From Micractinium sp. NFX-FRZ (lineage: Eukaryota; Chlorophyta; Trebouxiophyceae; Chlorellales; Chlorellaceae), in contig JAPTJF010000354.1 in assembly GCA_029339195.1 (NCBI GenBank), forward strand, positions 1 through 64,000: a stretch of DNA of 64,000 nt. Direction: 5' to 3'. Each line of letters opens with the position of its first letter. The stretch's first letter is position 1. This document shows positions 47,169-56,893 of the stretch, piece by piece. The notes under the pieces are model-generated. The model was not told the DNA's origin. It searched no databases and saw only the letters and a program-made list of their open reading frames with translations. Made by a program: the position numbers and the translations under genes.

Positions 47169-47500
47169 TCATGGCTTGGAGGGGAGGGTGAGCAGAAGCT
47201 CGGCCGCCCAGCGCAGCAGCATGGCCAGAAGAGCATACAGTCTAGCCACCTGCAGCGGCCACATGCCGCTCAGGCGGGCCTGGGGGTCGCCGGTGCAGTA
47301 GCCCTGCCGGGGGAGCACGCAAGGGGGGGGGGCCAGGGGGGCCAGGGGGCAGGTTTTGATCCGCTTCCGTGAGGAGGCGTGGGCAGCTGTACCGACTTGG
47401 TTAGATTCTGGCACAAAGCGCAGGGGGACGTGCATGCGCTATGCCCCCCGCCATGCTGCCATGCACGCTGAGGGTACGGTGCCACATCTGGGTGGTGTGC

Positions 47501-47564
<64 letters not shown>

Positions 47565-48827
47565 AGTGTCACTAAAGAGCGCAGTGGCGAATGAGGAGGC
47601 TTCAAGCAAGTTGCCACAGCAGTGCCGGAAGTACAAGGAAGCCGAGTGCCAGCTACTAGTAAGCAAAGGGTGCGGTGTGAGAGGGCTGCCCAGGTTGCCG
47701 TGCTTCTTGCATTGCAACTGTTAGTGTAGTCACGCACCCGGAAGTAGCTGAAGCGGCCCAAAAGGTAGCCGGCGCCAGCTGCCGCCGCCGACAGTGGGAA
47801 CTGCACAGCACCGTCAGTGGGTGGGAATGCCAAGGGCAGCCCAGCAAGGGAGAGCCAAGGGGTCAGGCGGAGAGGACCATTACGACGCCGCCGCGGCATG
47901 AATCAGTGAATCAGGCGACCGCCTGCGGAATAGCATCACACCGCCACAGCACCCTCAGGCTGGCGGTCACCGGGTGCTCTCCAGGGACTTGCTGCAGACG
48001 CAGCACCCACCCCAGGCCGGCAAAAAGCAGCTCCAGGAGGAGACCTGCCCTAGCTAGAGCTCTTAACAACATACCACATTTGTGTGGTCAGTGGCTGGCA
48101 CACCCTCACCCGCAGGCCAGCCACCAGCAGCACGGCCATGAAGCCGGGCAGGCTCTCCAGAGAGTTCTGGTGCCCCCGCTGGATGCAGTTGAACTCCCGC
48201 TCGTGGCTGTGCCCTGCGGAAGAAGAAGGAGAAGAAGCACACGAAGAGAGGGACGTTTCTCTGCTGCTGCTGTCGGTAGTGGGAAGTCGGCGCAGCAAGA
48301 AGGCGCGGGGCTGCGCAAATCAGCAGGGTATCGTAGCCAAGGGCGCCAGTCAGATCACGAAAGGTTGTGCCCTGCCAGCGCTCATCATACGGGGGAAGGG
48401 CACAAGCTGGCGAGGCGGCGGCGCTCACCATGTGGTGCGTAGGCGTAGGGGTAGGGCACATTCAGGCGACGTCGGGCATAGTTGACGGCAGACCCCATCC
48501 AAAGATACTGCGCAGTTGCATGCGGGTGCAGACTGATGACAATCAATGGGACGTGGTGGTGGTGACAATGAGAGTGCTGCCTGGCCGGCGACGCTGACGC
48601 AACGCTGCCGCCAATCCGATATGCTGCGCAACAGTGTCGCATCTCCACTGCCGGGGCCGGCGCCCAGGCTGCGTGTGCGGTGACAACCCCTCGTCCATAT
48701 GCGTCCGAGGTTCAGCAGCGGCAGCTGAAGGGGTGGGAGGAGGCCACCAGGCACTCACGTGCTCGAGGATGGCGGCAGCCAGCACCAGCAGCACCCAGCC
48801 ATGCTCCGGCCCCACTGTGAGCTCCAT
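47169..48827 (-). CDS. MGST3: Microsomal glutathione S-transferase 3 (MAPEG family), 5 exons
   Basis: Exons 48827-48759, 48507-48429, 48213-48110, 47800-47738 and 47303-47169 give 149 residues, the usual MGST3 length. The start MELTVGPEHGWVLLVLAAAI matches the MGST3 first membrane helix, and YARRRLNVPYPYAYAP follows. The MAPEG signature EFNCIQRGHQNSLE is intact, then helices FMAVLLVAGL, AAAAGAGYLLGRFSYFRGYC and the C-terminal ARLYALLAMLLRWAAELLL. MAPEG enzymes are four-helix trimeric proteins of the endoplasmic reticulum or outer mitochondrial membrane, with glutathione transferase or peroxidase activity on lipid hydroperoxides and leukotriene-type substrates. Intron 4 carries a long CAG repeat. 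Confidence 0.93.
47503..47562. repeat. (CAG)~20 trinucleotide repeat
   Basis: An uninterrupted run of about twenty CAG units inside MGST3 intron 4 (CTG on the transcribed strand). Likely length-polymorphic. Confidence 0.95.
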
Positions 48828-49408
48828 GTCGGCAGGCGGTGCACCATATGCTAACCGAGGAGATTGAAATCGTTTGGCAACTGGGAAAATGTCCTGCCAC
48901 GTCAGCACTGCACGCGGTTTGTCCAAAATCGCATGTGCAGCACGCTGGCACCACACACATGTACATACATTCGCAGCTCTAGCATGCCTGAGCAGCTTTA
49001 GCAGAACCAGGGTGGCATCGAAGCCTGCAAGATGCTTGGGGAACGAGCGCTGCTGCCCTTGTGCCTCCTGCTGTCCTTGTGCCTCCTGCCGACCGGCTGC
49101 CTGCTCAGGCTGTGGCTACCCCCATCAAACGCTCATCATCAAATGTTTGCAATCATCAAACGATGGTCAGGAAGCTCAGATGCACGCCTACTATACACGA
49201 GCAGATGGTGGCTGGGCAGCGAAAAGCAGAGAGCAAGAAGCAGACGTGGGCTGAGAGGGGGCGCAATCAAGTTGGGGGAGGGCCGCCCTCCCCGGGGGAG
49301 AAGCGCAAGGTAGCACAAGGGCCAGAAAGAAGAGGCAAGGGAATACGAAACAACGGAAGTAGCAGCCAAACAAGGTAAGCAGTTCATCATGCATTGGTGT
49401 CGGTACAT
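48828..49408. other. Intergenic region, MGST3 start to ankyrin gene end
   Basis: About 580 bases with lower GC at 48860-49260. Expected to hold the MGST3 promoter and the ankyrin gene 3' UTR. No exon seen. Confidence 0.55.
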
Positions 49409-52400
49409 TTAGCAGGTTGCCACGCATTGCGCGCCCACGTGCATTGCCTGCATCGCCGTCAGCGCCGGCCTGAGGTCGGGCGCAGCGCAGTCCAGGGGCG
49501 TCTTGCCCTCGTCGTTGCGCGCTGCCAGGCTGGCACCCTTGGAGGCCAGCAGCAGGGCCACTGCTTGGTGCTGCTTTTCGCAGGCCCACAGCAGGGGCGT
49601 GGACCCGCTGCTGCTCCTGGCATCTATGGAGGCCCCCTTCTGGAGGAGCAGGGCGGCGGCGCCGGCGGCGCCGCCATGCGCTGCGTGGTACAGAGGGGTG
49701 CAGCGGTCGCAGTCCCCTGCTTCCAAGTCAGCGCCCGCCTCCAGCAGCACCGCCACCAAGGCGGTGTGGCCGCCTTGGGCGGCAAAGTGCAGGGGCGTGC
49801 TGCCTTTGGCGGTGACTGCACCCACCGGCGCGCCTGCCGCCACCAGCGCCTGCGCCACCTCGACGTGGCCCTTGATCGCCGCCCAGTGCAGGGGGGTGCA
49901 CTTGTTGCTGTCGGCGGCAGAGGCAGGCGCGCCGGCCCGCAGCAGCGCCTGCACCTGAACTGCAGCACAAGAGTGAGGGGGAGGGGGAAGAGGTCTGTCA
50001 GTGCTGCAACTGGAGGCCAAACCTAGCCTGGCAGCATTGACAATGACCCGATGGGCACAGCTGGCCGCTGGTGGATGCCTTGCCTGGTAGCACGCACCCC
50101 TGTGTGCACGCACCAGGCAGGCGCGCCTGGAAGCCCACAGCATCCCAGCACCCCCGCCAGCGCCCCACCTGTGTTGCCCTCCACCGCCGCCGCCAGCAAC
50201 GCAGCGCCCTGGTCAGCTGGCGCCGCCGCGGGTGGAGAAGGGGGTGGGGCGGTCTGCCTGCGCGAGTCACAGGGCTGGGAGGTGCAGAGTCAGCAGATGG
50301 CAAACAACAACAGCGTCGGTATGCTGATGCATGCGACCTTTTCAACTGCTGCTGACCCGTGCCAGCTGGGCTGCCAACGGAAACAGCACGAGCGCGGCAT
50401 CATGCTTTTCCAACACATTCACCAATCACCGAAACCCTGCCCTGCACAGAGTGGCAGACGCCCAGCGACTGCCAGCACGCTGGCATGCAGGCATGCCCCA
50501 ATGGGCACTTACCCCTGCGGCTGCACCGCCAGCAGCGTCTGCTTGAGGTCGGGTGTGGCGCAGTCCAGGGGCGTCTTGCCCTCGCTGTTGCGCGCTGCCA
50601 GGCTGGCACCCTTGGAGGCCAGCAGCAGGGCCACTGCTTGGTGCTGCTTCTTGCAGGCCCACAGCAGGGGCGTGGACCCGCTGATGCTCCTGGCGTCCAC
50701 GGAGGCCCCCTTCTGGAGGAGCACGGCGGCGGCGCCCGCCTGCCCAAATTGCGCCGCATGGTTTAGAGGGGTGCAGAGGCCTAGATCCCGGGCATCCACG
50801 TCAGCGCCCGCCTCCAGCAGCAGAGCCACCAGGGCGGTGCTGACGCCTTGTGAGGCAAAGTGCAGGGGCGTGCGGCCATCGGTGTTGGCCGCACCCACCG
50901 ATGCGCCCGCCGCCAGCAGCGCCCGCGCCACGCCAATGTGGCCCTTTGATGCCGCAATGTGCAGGGGGGTAGACTTGTCACAGTCGGTGGCAGACACGGA
51001 TGCGCCCTTCTGGATGAGCAGCGCTGCTGGGCCCGCATGGTCAAACTGCGCCGCGTGGTTCAGCGGCGTCTGAAGGAAGCCGGCAGGGTGGCAGGCATCC
51101 ACGTCAGCGCCCGCCTCCAGCAGCAGAGCCATCAGGACGGTGTTGCCGGCTTGGGTTGCATAGTGGAGGGGCGTGCTGCCTTTGGCGGTGGCTGCACCCA
51201 CCGGCGCGCCTGCCGCCAGCAGCGCCCGCGCCGCCTCGACGTGGCCCTTGATCGCCGCCCAGTGCAGGGCGGTCCACTTGTTGCTGTCGGCGGCAGAGGC
51301 AGGCGCGCCGGCGCGCAGCAGCGCCTGCACCTCGGCTGCAGCACAAGAGAGAGGGTGAGGGGGAGGTGGAGAGGTGGACGGGTGTCAGTGCCAGATGCAG
51401 CTGCCGGTGCCAGCGGAGGACCCACCTGGCACAGCTGCTGGTTGCTGCGGCCCGATAGCACTTGGAAGGCCAATCAGCAGCCAATCAGGGCGCCCGATGG
51501 TCACAGGTGGCATCCGTTGGATGGCCAGACTACGCACATGCTGGCCATGCATGCACACAGCTGCACCGCACTGGCTGCCTTCAACAGCCGCAAATCAAAT
51601 CACCAGGCAGCAACCCAGCCCCCCGCCAGCAGCCCACCTGTGTTGCCCTGTGTTGCCGCCGCCAGCAGCGCGGCACCCTTGTCGACAGGCGCCGCCGCGG
51701 GTGGTGGAGGGGGTGGGGCTGATGCCGGGTGCGCAGCCTGAACGTGAGGCCTGCATCAATCACAGAGAAGGGGGGCAAAGGGGTTGGCAGGTGCGGCACA
51801 ACAAACTGGGTGCGCATGGGGCTGCATGCCGGCCACCCATCCCGGAGGCTGCTGAACGTGCCAGCTTGCCGGCAGACACACAGGCTTCATGCATGCGGTG
51901 CCATGCTTTCCACCAGCCACCCAGGAACCAGCACCCAGCTATGCTACGAGCAGCCACGGCTCCAAGCGGCCCTCAGCAGCCGCTCAAGCAGGCGGGCTCC
52001 GGCGACTCACCGCTGCGCAGGCGCAGGCGGGCCCTGCAGCGCCTGCCGCACTTCGGCAGTGGCCAGGTCCAGTGGCGTCTGCCCCGCCTTGGTGCGAGCA
52101 CCCAGCGAGGCGCCAGCCTGCACCAGCGCCTGGGCAGCCTCCACCATGCCGGCGGCCGCTGCCAGGTGCAGCGCCGTGGCTCCAGAGGTGGTGACGGCGT
52201 GGAGGGAGGCCCCGTAGGCCAGCAGAGCGCGCACGACGTCGGCGCGCCCCCGCCGCGCCGCCCAGTGCAGCGGCCGGGCGTCTTCCTTGTCCCGTGCGTC
52301 CAGCTTGGCGCCCCGCCGCGCCAGCACGTCCACCACTGCCGTGTGCCCGTTGGCGGCGGCGTAGTGCAGGGGGCGGGCGTTGGCGCTGCACTTCCCGTTG

Positions 52401-52854
52401 ATGTCCGCGCCCTTGCCCAGCAGATGTTGCACCTGCTGGATGTCACCTCCCCCGGCGGCATCAAACAGGTTGCCTGTCTGCAGTTCCGATGGGAGGTAGG
52501 GGCCGTGAGGGGCGTGAGGGGCTGTCCAGGATGGAGGGAGGCAAGTGGGGGCGGCGCCGGCATCGCCAGCCGCGTGGCGGCGCCGCAGCGCACCGGCCAA
52601 ACCAGGCCAGCTGGCCTAGGGCTGGGCATTCGGCAGATGGTTGCTGCCCCTGAGCTCTGCACGCAACCAGCTGGCGACCGGGACAACGCAGGGCAGGCAC
52701 GCCAGGCAAACGGCGGGCCAGGAAGGCGGCGGCAAGTGCCAGCAAGGCGCTGGCACAAACTTGCCCTTCTCACCCGCTTGTTCTTCTTCTCCTTCTCGTG
52801 CGCCATCACGCCGCTGATGGCAAGTCGAATACCCATGCCTACCAACTGTTCCAT
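49409..52854 (-). CDS. Ankyrin-repeat protein built of duplicated exon cassettes, 6 exons
   Basis: Exons 52854-52774, 52477-52011, 51750-51638, 51335-50513, 50257-50169 and 49959-49409 give 707 residues in perfect phase. The protein starts MEQLVGMGIRLAISGVMAHE with a Lys-rich KEKKNKR. A first block of ~5 ankyrin repeats (LFDAAGGGDIQQVQHLL...) is followed by two copies of a cassette: a Pro/Ala linker exon ending KGAALLAAATQGNT or QGAALLAAAVEGNT, plus a long ankyrin exon starting VQALLRAGAPASAADSNK. The first cassette has ~8 repeats and the second ~5. The last 100 residues of the two ankyrin exons are nearly identical (QKGASxDARSxSGSTPLLWAC). Ankyrin repeats bind other proteins; the partner is unknown. 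There is no membrane segment. Confidence 0.9.
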
Positions 52855-53881
52855 TTTGTCGTGCTGTGCAGCAACTTCTCAGCGGGAGGGCTGGGCAGGG
52901 CGCGCGGAGAGGGTGCAATGATGATTGGTGGCGGAAGTCGCCAAGCCGGCTATCTGTGGCCTCACAGGGGCTTGCAGCTTCGCTGCCACTTCACTGAGCG
53001 AGGTGCCTCTGTGACGATTCGCTTCGCTGCACCTTCCGAACCGCGTGCGCCTTACTGGAGCTGACCCCTGCCAGTGATGTGCGCTGCTCGCACCTTGAAT
53101 CGGTCTGCGGCAGTTCACGCGGGTGGCGGTTAGGGCAGCAGCAGCTATGGCGGCAGCGGCGCAGGTAGCGAGGCATCACGGTCCTGTTTGCAACTGCCAC
53201 ATCTCTGGCTGGATGGCTACATGGGGATGGGATACATAGTAACGCTGGAATAAAACTGGGTTGCTACATCGGCTCCTCAGGCTGGTGATGCTGACGGGCA
53301 CGGAGGGCCGCGCCGTGCTGTAAGGGCAGCGGGTGTGGACGGCCTCCGCTGGCGGTGGTGGGAAACTCGCAGCAAACATGCCTGCAGCATACAGGAGGCA
53401 CGTTGAGGGCGTGTCATTGCTGTGGCAGCTGGGCAGGGGCAATCGCTCCACTTGCAGGCGCTGCGCACGCGCTTGGCAGGCACCCCTGCCTGGCTGCCGC
53501 ACACATGAGCAAAACAGCATGCCAGCCTGGCGCCACCTGGGCGCACCTGGCATGCTGCGCCCGCTGCTGGGCAACGAGCACCTAACCGCTCATGGCTCCT
53601 CCAGATCCCTGCGGGCATCAACAGGGGCAAGGTTGTGGGGGGCCCTTGTGCCGTGTGACATGCTCACCCCACTCCCCCGGGGGATGGCAGTGGGTGCAAT
53701 GCGCCCGGGCCATGTCGTGGAGTGCTCCCTGCCTCTGCCACGGAAACTCCCCCTTCTCATGTGTTCCTAGTTAGCCTACCACACCCCGCATGGCTGCACG
53801 GTCCGCTGGCCAGCGCCAGCATGCACACCATGCACCCCCTGCCACCAGCAAGGGGCGCTGCAAACGTCGTCGTCACCGATC
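52855..53881. other. Intergenic region, ankyrin promoter and HRGP 3' side
   Basis: About 1 kb on the 5' side of the ankyrin gene. Open frames on both strands here have no family features and look compositional. I see no RNA gene. Confidence 0.5.
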
Positions 53882-56269
53882 TCACCAGAGCCTCACGCTG
53901 CCCCTGCCAGCGGCATCCAGCATGCCAACCCAGGGGTTGCCGTCACGGTCCAAAACCAGGGAGGCGAGCGTGTGGTTGAGTGGCAGAGCGCCTGTGGTGC
54001 CCAGCAGGCCCCAAGAAGGGCTGGGAGGTGGCGGCGGGGAGGGGCTTGGTGAAGGCGGGGGTGAGGGGCTGGGAGGTGGCGGCGGGGAGGGGCTTGGTGG
54101 AGGGGGGGAAGGGCTGGGAGGCGGCGGGGGAGAAGGGCTCGGGGGCGGTGGCGGGGAGGGGCTGGGCGGCGGAGGAGGGGGGCTGAGGACCCCCGCAGCC
54201 AGGCGGCGCCGGGGCGAGGAAGGGGCGGGGTTCAGGCGCACCACAGAGACCACGGTTGCGCCTGGCTCAGAGCTCGAGGGGCGGGTGAGCGCCAGGGTTG
54301 GCAGCCCAGCAGGGCCCAGAGACATGTGCAGCCGCCCGGGGGCCCAGGAGGTGAAGGGCCAGGGCGCGAGGGGCGCCCAGGCGCCGCTGCGGTACCGCTG
54401 TACCGCCACGCCACCTGGCACGCTGGCATCCAGGTATCCCACGGTGGGGCTGTCATCAGAGGGGTTGAGCGCCAGGTTGAGGCTGCGTGCTGCGCCGGCT
54501 GAGATGCCCGCTGTGCCGCCCAGCGCGCACCATGCTGACGTGGCGTTGTCAAACCGCAGCACCACCAGCCTGCCGGCGGCATCGGCGTCCGAGTAGGCCA
54601 CCAGTGGCTGATCATCTGCTGCCATCACAAGCCTGAGGTCTGTCTCTTCGCTGGCATAGGTGTCTGAGATGCGGCGCTGCCCCCCCACAGGCTCCCACAG
54701 CCGCTCCGCCGTCAAGCGCAGCACTGTGAGTTGCCCGCCGGACCTCACATCCACGTAGGCTATCACCGGCCGCCCCGCTGCGTCAACGGCGATGCTGAAG
54801 GCGCCTGCCGTGGTGGCGTACTGCGCACGGCCGCGCAGGGGGAGGCCGCTGCACTGCACCCACACTTGGTCGGCGGCGGCATCGGCGCTGCTGACGTAGG
54901 CGGCGCAGGCGCGGGCGGGCGCGGCTGTGCCCGGTGCCACCACGCCCTGCAGCCCGGCGTCAGACGGCAGCGAGGCGAGACCCTCCCAGCCTTGCCGGCT
55001 GTTGGCGTGCAGGGAGCGGAGGCCACCGGTCCAGGAGGCGTACAGCTTGCCGGTGGCAGAGAATGCCAGGGAGATGTAGCGAGTTGGGCCCAGGGTGGCA
55101 AGCGGCGAGCCCACAATGTGCCAGCTGCGCAGGCGGGGTGGGGTGAGAGGGTGGGCAGGCGGTAAGGTGGGTGGGGCGGGCCAACAGGCTTGCCCAACAG
55201 GCAAAGCGGTCGCATGGGCCGGCGGGGGGGACAAGGAAAGGAGCGGGGGCTGCCGGTGCAGCTGCAGGCAGCAGTGGTGTGGCCAGCCAGCTTGGCTGCA
55301 GCTCAGCACAAACCTGGGAGGTGGCGACGGGCTGGGAGGCGGGGGCGGCGAGCGCCGCGGTGGCGGGCTCCTGGGCGGACGTGGCGGGGGCGGCGAGGGG
55401 CGGGGTGGGGGAGAGGGAAGAGGGGAGGGGCGGGGAGGCGGGGGGCTCTTGGGAGGCCTGGGGGGAGGCGGGGATGGGCGAGGCCGGGTGAGAGGCGGCG
55501 GCGAGCGTGGGGGCTGAGGTGGCGGAGGCGACGGCGAGGGTGGGCGCGGGGGCGGCCTCTTCATGGCCGGCCTCGGGGGCTTTGGGGGTGGCGGCGGCGA
55601 CCTGGGCGGCCTGGGCGCATGTGTATGTGAGAGGGCCCGGCGGGGGGCAGATGACCTGCAGGGCAGCGGGGCAGCAGGGCAGGCGGGCGTGAGGCGGGCA
55701 GGCACACAAGTCGATGCCCGTGCAGCTGCCGTGGGCAATTCGGTATGGTGGGATTCTTCTGCGCAGCTGACTTTGCAGCAGGTGCTGCTGCGCACTTGCG
55801 GTGCAGCAATGCCATCCCAAAGGGCTGGTTGGCAGCCAGTTAATTTCAGCGTGACGCGGCAACCGCCGGCAACCGCCGCTGCCGCTGGCAGGCGGGCCAA
55901 GCCGTACCGCCTGCTTTCACATTTGCACGAGCGCTGGATGACCCCACTAAGTCTGCAGCCTTGCCTGAAAGAGGTGTCATCGGTAGCGCCACACACTGCA
56001 GCTCCAGGGGGCAGGGGCGGCATTGTGGACATGGGCGGAGAGAAGGCACCAGCAGCGGCGGCTGCGGCGCGGGCGGCGGGTGGGCCCCAGCAACCAGCCC
56101 GCGCGCCACCGTTGGGGCAGTGCTGTACTGACGCCAGTATTATCCAGCGGCGAGCAGATTGCGCTACAATGCTTGCACAACGCCTGAGCGGACATGTCAC
56201 CTTCAGACAGGTTGTTCTCCCCCCACTGCTGTTACTTGATGAAGACCCACACAAAGTATGTAGACGCAC
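53882..56269 (-). CDS. Hydroxyproline-rich cell-wall protein with beta-propeller-like domain; start uncertain
   Basis: The well-supported part is exons 55655-55314 and 55124-53882 (stop TGA at 53884-53882). The first exon is a Ser-Pro-Pro-Pro arm (RPPPRPPSPSPPPPQPPRS...). The second starts SWHIVGSPLATLGPTRYISL and carries repeats of the type (D)xxGxPxVAYxD (GRPVIAYVDVRSGG, DQPLVAYSDADAAG, DSPTVGYLDASVPG), which look like propeller blades. A second SPPPPPSPSPPP arm follows, then LASLVLDRDGNPWVGMLDAA. SPPP arms are the hydroxyproline-O-glycosylated rods of algal cell-wall glycoproteins. The frame stays open upstream to an ATG at 56269, with several Cys (GCRLSGVIQRSCKCESRR), so upstream coding is possible, but no clear signal peptide is seen. 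Confidence 0.75.
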   Translation of the reverse strand: MRLHTLCGSSSSNSSGGRTTCLKVTCPLRRCASIVAQSARRWIILASVQHCPNGGARAGCWGPPAARAAAAAAGAFSPPMSTMPPLPPGAAVCGATDDTSFRQGCRLSGVIQRSCKCESRRYGLARLPAAAAVAGGCRVTLKLTGCQPALWDGIAAPQVRSSTCCKVSCAEESHHTELPTAAARASTCVPARLTPACPAAPLPCRSSAPRRALSHTHAPRPPRSPPPPPKPPRPAMKRPPPRPPSPSPPPPQPPRSPPPLTRPRPSPPPPRPPKSPPPPRPSPLPSPPPRPSPPPPRPPRSPPPRRSPPPPPSPSPPPRFVLSCSQAGWPHHCCLQLHRQPPLLSLSPPPAHATALPVGQACWPAPPTLPPAHPLTPPRLRSWHIVGSPLATLGPTRYISLAFSATGKLYASWTGGLRSLHANSRQGWEGLASLPSDAGLQGVVAPGTAAPARACAAYVSSADAAADQVWVQCSGLPLRGRAQYATTAGAFSIAVDAAGRPVIAYVDVRSGGQLTVLRLTAERLWEPVGGQRRISDTYASEETDLRLVMAADDQPLVAYSDADAAGRLVVLRFDNATSAWCALGGTAGISAGAARSLNLALNPSDDSPTVGYLDASVPGGVAVQRYRSGAWAPLAPWPFTSWAPGRLHMSLGPAGLPTLALTRPSSSEPGATVVSVVRLNPAPSSPRRRLAAGVLSPPPPPPSPSPPPPPSPSPPPPPSPSPPPPSPSPPPPPSPSPPPSPSPSPPPPPSPSWGLLGTTGALPLNHTLASLVLDRDGNPWVGMLDAAGRGSVRLW

Positions 56270-56893
56270 TTGCAGCAGCCACCGTTAGCAGCAGCAGCGT
56301 GAGGACGCGGGCCGGGCGAACTTGTGCCAATTGGGGCGCCATCGTGTGCACGGAGCGCTTTGATAGAGCTCCGGAGCGATCGGGACGCAAGCTTCAACCT
56401 GATTAAATGCAGCAAATAGGGGCATTCGGCGGGAGCTCGTAGTACGGTGTCATCTTGCCAGGTGAGCAGGTACAGGCGGCGAGAGTCGGTTCAGCATCTG
56501 CGCCGGCAGCTGAGATGCATTCGCACAGCTTTCACAGGCCCCCGTCCTCGCCTCTGGATAAAATGAATGTGCGGCAGCAGGCTGCCGACTGCTCACTGCT
56601 GGGGCCGCAGCAGCACAGCTGCTTGTCTACCAAAGGCGGGAGAAGCGGGCGTACTGTAGGCGCCAGCGGGGCGCTGGTGCCTCTGCACCCCACCCTTACT
56701 ATGCATGCTGCTCCACCAACAGCGTGGAAATGGTCGTGTTACACCATTGATTGCAGCCGCAATCTATACAGCAGAGAGCAAGCAGCGCCGGCCAGCAGCA
56801 GCAGGCACAGCAGGTGTCACTCGAGGGGCCACGCTTCTGCCTGCTGCCTGCTGTGTGGCCTGCCATTAGGTAAGGGCAGCTTGCTTTGCTTCC
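56270..56893. other. Intergenic region, HRGP start to ClpR end
   Basis: About 620 bases. Presumed HRGP promoter and ClpR 3' UTR. No exon supported. Confidence 0.5.

Noticed and set aside
55125..55313. Reading the HRGP intron as coding (one 795-codon ORF)
   Set aside because: The stretch has good GT and AG borders and non-SPPP, non-propeller composition. Removing it joins the two exons in phase. It remains possible as a retained intron.
55310..55660. A second open frame in the first SPPP exon of the HRGP gene (ICPPPGPLTYTCAQAAQ...)
   Set aside because: It starts neatly after the acceptor, but it ends in phase 0 while the next exon needs phase 2 to give the propeller frame. The SPPP frame fits both the junction and the family.
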